Positions 60,551-64,000 of a stretch of DNA of 64,000 bases are shown here, piece after piece (the stretch's first letter is position 1; each line of letters starts with the position of its first letter). The notes below the pieces were generated by a model. The model did no database searches and had not been told where the DNA came from. It saw only the letters and a program-made list of their open reading frames with translations. Source of the DNA: Escallonia rubra (lineage: Eukaryota; Streptophyta; Magnoliopsida; Escalloniales; Escalloniaceae); the NCBI GenBank assembly GCA_033065855.1, contig JAVXUO010002897.1:248001-312000 (forward strand), given 5' to 3'. The translations under genes and the position numbers were made by a program.

Positions 60551-60860
60551 ATTTATGTGATATGATATGATGATATGATATGATATGATATAGATAACAA
60601 AATTAAAGAAAGTTGCGAATTGGGTTGATGAACTACACCCCAAGCGCGTATACATTCATAACTCTATTAATTGTATGCTCCTAGAGCATCTTATTCTCTA
60701 CTGATGCTATTCTTGCTAACCTTACAAGTTTCGTTCTAAATGACATGATTTACTCGTGTCCAAGCTTTGAAATGCTTCGTTGACAGCAAACTAAATCATG
60801 TTTTCAGGTTCACGAGCATGCAGATGTGCGTTGCCTATCAGAGAAGGATATCAAAGGCAG

Positions 60861-63173
60861 CTACCGTCCTTGAACTCGAACAAAATCCAAGGATTTTGGA
60901 CCAAGATGTTTCTCCAAATATTCCTTATACTCCATCGGGATGTATGCAGCTGGATTAGTTTCAGTGTCAACCAATTTCAAAGCTGGCCTAACAATTATGT
61001 CCAGTGATGGTCCATAATTTGTGGCCAGTGATATCCTTGTAGTCTTGCTATTCACAACTGCTCGATGTTCAACGCTCTTGTACTTTCCGTTGCTGAATAT
61101 CTGACAACTCAACCAAGATTTAAATAATCAACAAAACTGAACAGTTGTCATAAAGTTCTTCTAGGACAACCTATAGATCCTTCGACTTTTCAGCTGGAAA
61201 GAATATGTTGTCTGCTTAACAAGAAAAATGAAAGTAGAACTATAGATTAAGTCTTATGCGTGGCAGTGTGTGTTTGAGCATGCAGGGGCGCGTGCGTATA
61301 TGTATGTGTTTATGGGAAGCATAAGGCGGAAATAGAAGAATAGGCATATGCCATTGCCAGTTACGTTACCTCTATTCTGCAATCAACCTACCTTATGTCA
61401 GTCAGGTTAGTAAGTTGCATGTCACAGTGGTGGGTGCTGTAGGGCATGAAGAAGATGGTGGTAGGTGGTGTTGGTTGTAGTGGTGATGGTGATAGGCGAT
61501 GGTTCGAGCTAGCAAATGTGACAATTGTGTTGCTGACGGTGCAAGTGATCATGTCAGCGGCAGTTCTAGTGCTGCAGTTATGGTTTGTAGTTGTGGTGGT
61601 GGTAACGGACTGTGGTGCTAGTAGTAGGGGCCACATAGCTAGTACGAGAGCGGTGGTTGTCATGGCAGGGTGGCACATGATTATAATTCGTTATTAGTTA
61701 AACATACTCCAGGAACAACTATACAACACTAGAGCTGAATCTTTGGCTCCTTCGGTGCTAACAATACTTCACGCACAACTTTCCAAAGCTTATGCGAAAA
61801 TGATTGTCAAAAGCTAGATTGTAGAACATTAAAGTGAAGAAAGAAATTTGACCACTGGATGAAAGAATAATTCACCTCAAGGTGGTCACCGATGTCGACG
61901 ATGAAAGAGTTGGGAGGACCATCAACATTGACCCACTTGCCATTATGCTGCAATTCTAGTCCCTTAACTCCATTTTGAATAAGCAGTGTCACGAGGCCAT
62001 GGTCTGTGTGAGGCGGGATCCCTATTGCAAGTTCAGGCTGGGGACAAGGAGGATAGATATTCACAGCAAACTGTTGTAAGCCCGAGTCCAAGTTTAAGGC
62101 GTTGTCCATATCGGATTCTTCAAGTCCAAGATTCTTTGTTATCCCTTTTAGCAACTCCCTCGCCATTATTCGTGTCCTTTTGCAGTACTGAAATGAAAGT
62201 TCGCTGCAGTCAAATGTATGTTGTCAGTCACCTAAGAAAACGAAAAAAAATAAGTTTGCTTTGGCAGCTTCACGTTGAAACTTTATTCATGCTTTAGAAC
62301 TCGCAGTAAAACTTTTATTAGGCAGAATTTTCTAACTTGAAAGAAAGAGGCTTTAATGAAAAGATAGATGATTTAATACCTGAAACCAGCAGGCTTGTCT
62401 GGAAAGTGAAACTCTGGATGTGCAATGACCTTAAGATAATCCCTCCAAAGCAAGATTTTCCCCATGCTAGCACTACGGAAGCTAGTGCCGCACCTGATCG
62501 GGTCTAACGCGTTCTTCCCGCCAAAGTTCTGCTTCTCCTCCTCCGATAGATTGAAGAACTCATTTGAGGCATCAAACACCTTGTCTATCAGAGTCTCCGG
62601 TACACCATGATTAACCAGCTACAGACATACATCCACAGTAGTAATAAGTCATATGCACCATTGAAAGTGTATGTGTGTGCCTATGTATTGTGCTGGTGGG
62701 GGCAGGGAAAGGCAACACTCGGGCAATTTTGATAAATAAACTTCAAGACGACTATGACAAATATATTGGCATTGTCCCTTAAGGACGTCGGCATTTGGTA
62801 GCTTTCTGGGTCGATTTTATTTTGACGTCACCTTCTCCTCTTTATGACTTGAATTCAGTGCATGATGTTGTACGAATTGTGAAATTCTTTTTGCGGCATT
62901 AACAAAAAACTAAAAGTAGAAAGTTAAGAGGACGTAAATTGCTGCACGGCTTACTAAGAAGCAGCCCCATTCCTCGCAGGCTTTGCCAAGATCGTCGATG
63001 ACTTTGGACCGTTGACCAGGAACGCCTGAGGTGAGCAACGAGTAATCAATGACGGGGATTGAATGTTCCTGATCGGAAGCAATGGGTGTGAAGTGAGTCG
63101 TGGAGTAAGCGTAGTCGGAAGGGATGGAACCAAGGAGGTTAGGGGATTCAGCAACTACTTTGATGCTTGCCAT
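60861..63173 (-). CDS. 2-oxoglutarate/Fe(II)-dependent dioxygenase (DOXC class)
   Basis: Four exons on the minus strand: 62955-63173, 62380-62618, 61876-62203 and 60861-61100, all GT-AG, 341 residues in total, the usual family length. The N-terminal DIOX_N region has IPVIDYSLL and WGCFLLVNHGVPE across the first junction. The catalytic jelly-roll has the iron triad His218, Asp220 (PPHTDHG) and His274 (VEHRAVV), and Arg284/Ser286 (RISL) to hold 2-oxoglutarate. NIYPPCPQPELAIG precedes the triad. The CGTSF...WRDYLKVIAHP stretch is typical of plant secondary-metabolism dioxygenases near the DMR6/flavanone-3-hydroxylase-like branch. The substrate cannot be told. No break was seen and no targeting signal, so it is a likely cytosolic, functional enzyme. 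Intron 3 holds a GT-rich low-complexity stretch (about 61440-61650). Confidence 0.93.
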
Positions 63174-63250
63174 CTTTGAGGGTGTAACAGTTGGAGCTGC
63201 TATATTTAGTGGCTTGTACCTTTGTGATGTTCTGAACGTGAAGGGACTGC

Positions 63251-63259
63251 TTTATATAG
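63251..63259 (-). promoter_or_regulatory. Probable TATA box of the dioxygenase gene
   Basis: TCTATATAAAG on the minus strand, about 80 bp upstream of the ATG at 63173. That spacing fits a short 5' leader. Confidence 0.6.
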
Positions 63260-63600
63260 ACATCGAGTGCAACTTCATGATGCTGCCCTTAGATTTTTGT
63301 TAGTAGGTGCCAGCTGTAATGTGATGTATCCATTTTTGTTCTTTCATTCCAGGTAAAAAGTATCAACTAATGGAGGAGGAATGAGGAATGATATTAGACA
63401 ACCCATCCCTTTTCTTTCCTTTTTTCACAAATAGGAAGTTACCCGCTTAAAAGTCAAATCTATATAATATATAATATATAATATATAATAAGCTAAGCGA
63501 GAAAGACATTGATAGCTTCTTTGCGCGACACATTATCGCTTTTTTATTTGACATGTCATTAGATCCTTATTTTAAGATTAATTAACATCTATATTAGCAA
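63260..63600. other. Upstream region of the dioxygenase gene
   Basis: AT-rich, with an ATATAAT run at about 63460-63490. TCTATATAATATATAATAT at about 63461 resembles a Helitron 5' start, but there is nothing further to support it. Confidence 0.3.
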
Positions 63601-64000
63601 GTCTTATTTAATTTAAAAACTAATTCTAATCATTCTAAAATTCTACTTAATCAATATACTAATCTATTAAGACTTCTTTTTTATAATTATGCACTTAAAA
63701 TTCAAAAACTAATTCTAATCATTCTAAAATTCAAGCTTATCATTGTACTAACTTATTATGACTTAATATTGACTATTGTATCTTCAAAACTACTCTATAA
63801 TATGAATATAAAAACTCGTATATGTAAAAAACGAAAACAATACTTTCGATTTAGAAGAAAATTTAAAAAATCATTCTAATCATTCTAAAACTCTTCCTAA
63901 TCAATATACTAACCTATTAAGACTTCATTTTGACAACTATGTCCTTAAAAGTGTTTTCTAAATAATAAAACGAAAAATAATACTTTCGATTTAGAAGAAA
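63600..64000. repeat. AT-rich tandem-like repeats at the window edge
   Basis: AATTCTAATCATTCTAAAAT recurs near 63620 and 63710, with a variant near 63870. TAATCAATATACTAA.CTATTAAGACTTC recurs near 63650 and 63898. AATACTTTCGATTTAGAAGAAA occurs near 63839 and at the very end (63979-64000). The array continues beyond the window. Confidence 0.7.

Noticed and set aside
1-64000. CRISPR arrays, tRNA genes, bacterial-type operons
   Set aside because: The repeats seen are tandem without unique spacers. No tRNA cloverleaf was recognised, and the gene structure is plant nuclear.

Overview
This window is nuclear DNA from a flowering plant. It has spliced host genes with GT-AG introns, plant-only families (AP2/ERF, MULE and CACTA transposons, a DOXC-type 2-oxoglutarate dioxygenase), a telo-box promoter and a decayed chloroplast 23S rRNA insertion. 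The La-type gene and the repeat types suggest a eudicot, possibly a woody one; I cannot name the species. Most of the window is transposon or simple repeat.

Regions in order: (1) 1-6.3 kb has no intact gene. It holds a Mutator-like element that carries a piece of an mTERF gene, an LTR-like sequence and a Tourist-like MITE. (2) At 6.3-6.5 kb is the promoter and first exon of a La-type RNA-binding protein gene. A broken ERF transcription-factor fragment follows, split by a young Ty1/copia element with 843-bp LTRs and a 5-bp target duplication (6547-12892). (3) 13.2-18.4 kb holds a GC-rich 87/36-bp tandem repeat, anonymous DNA and a small LTR-like remnant. (4) 18.4-25.2 kb is a decayed CACTA element with two opposed telomere-like arrays, followed by a small MULE. 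(5) 26.9-33.1 kb holds two duplicated sulfotransferase units, one dead (26.9 kb) and one intact (31.4 kb). (6) 33.3-41.0 kb holds exons 2-8 of the La gene. Its introns contain a LINE tail, the plastid 23S fragment, a MITE and a 980-bp MULE. (7) 41-46.7 kb is tandem and simple repeats, including a 1.1-kb tandem duplication. (8) 46,748-52,554 is a complete-looking autonomous MULE with a perfect 9-bp target duplication. It has an 841-residue transposase gene and, facing it, a short gene for a GRF zinc-finger protein with a C-terminal membrane segment. (9) 52.6-59.4 kb holds a decayed hAT element and a broken copia element on the minus strand. (10) 60.9-63.2 kb holds an intact four-exon 2-oxoglutarate/Fe(II) dioxygenase gene on the minus strand.

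Three host loci look functional or possibly functional: the sulfotransferase, the dioxygenase and the La gene. The La gene is odd. Its first exon lies 26.8 kb from exon 2, a short copy of DNA from beside exon 1 sits just upstream of exon 2, and its last exon is not in the window. The most novel item is the two-gene MULE. Its convergent layout recalls maize MuDR, but the second protein is of a different kind. Four MULEs in the window have exact 9-bp target duplications.
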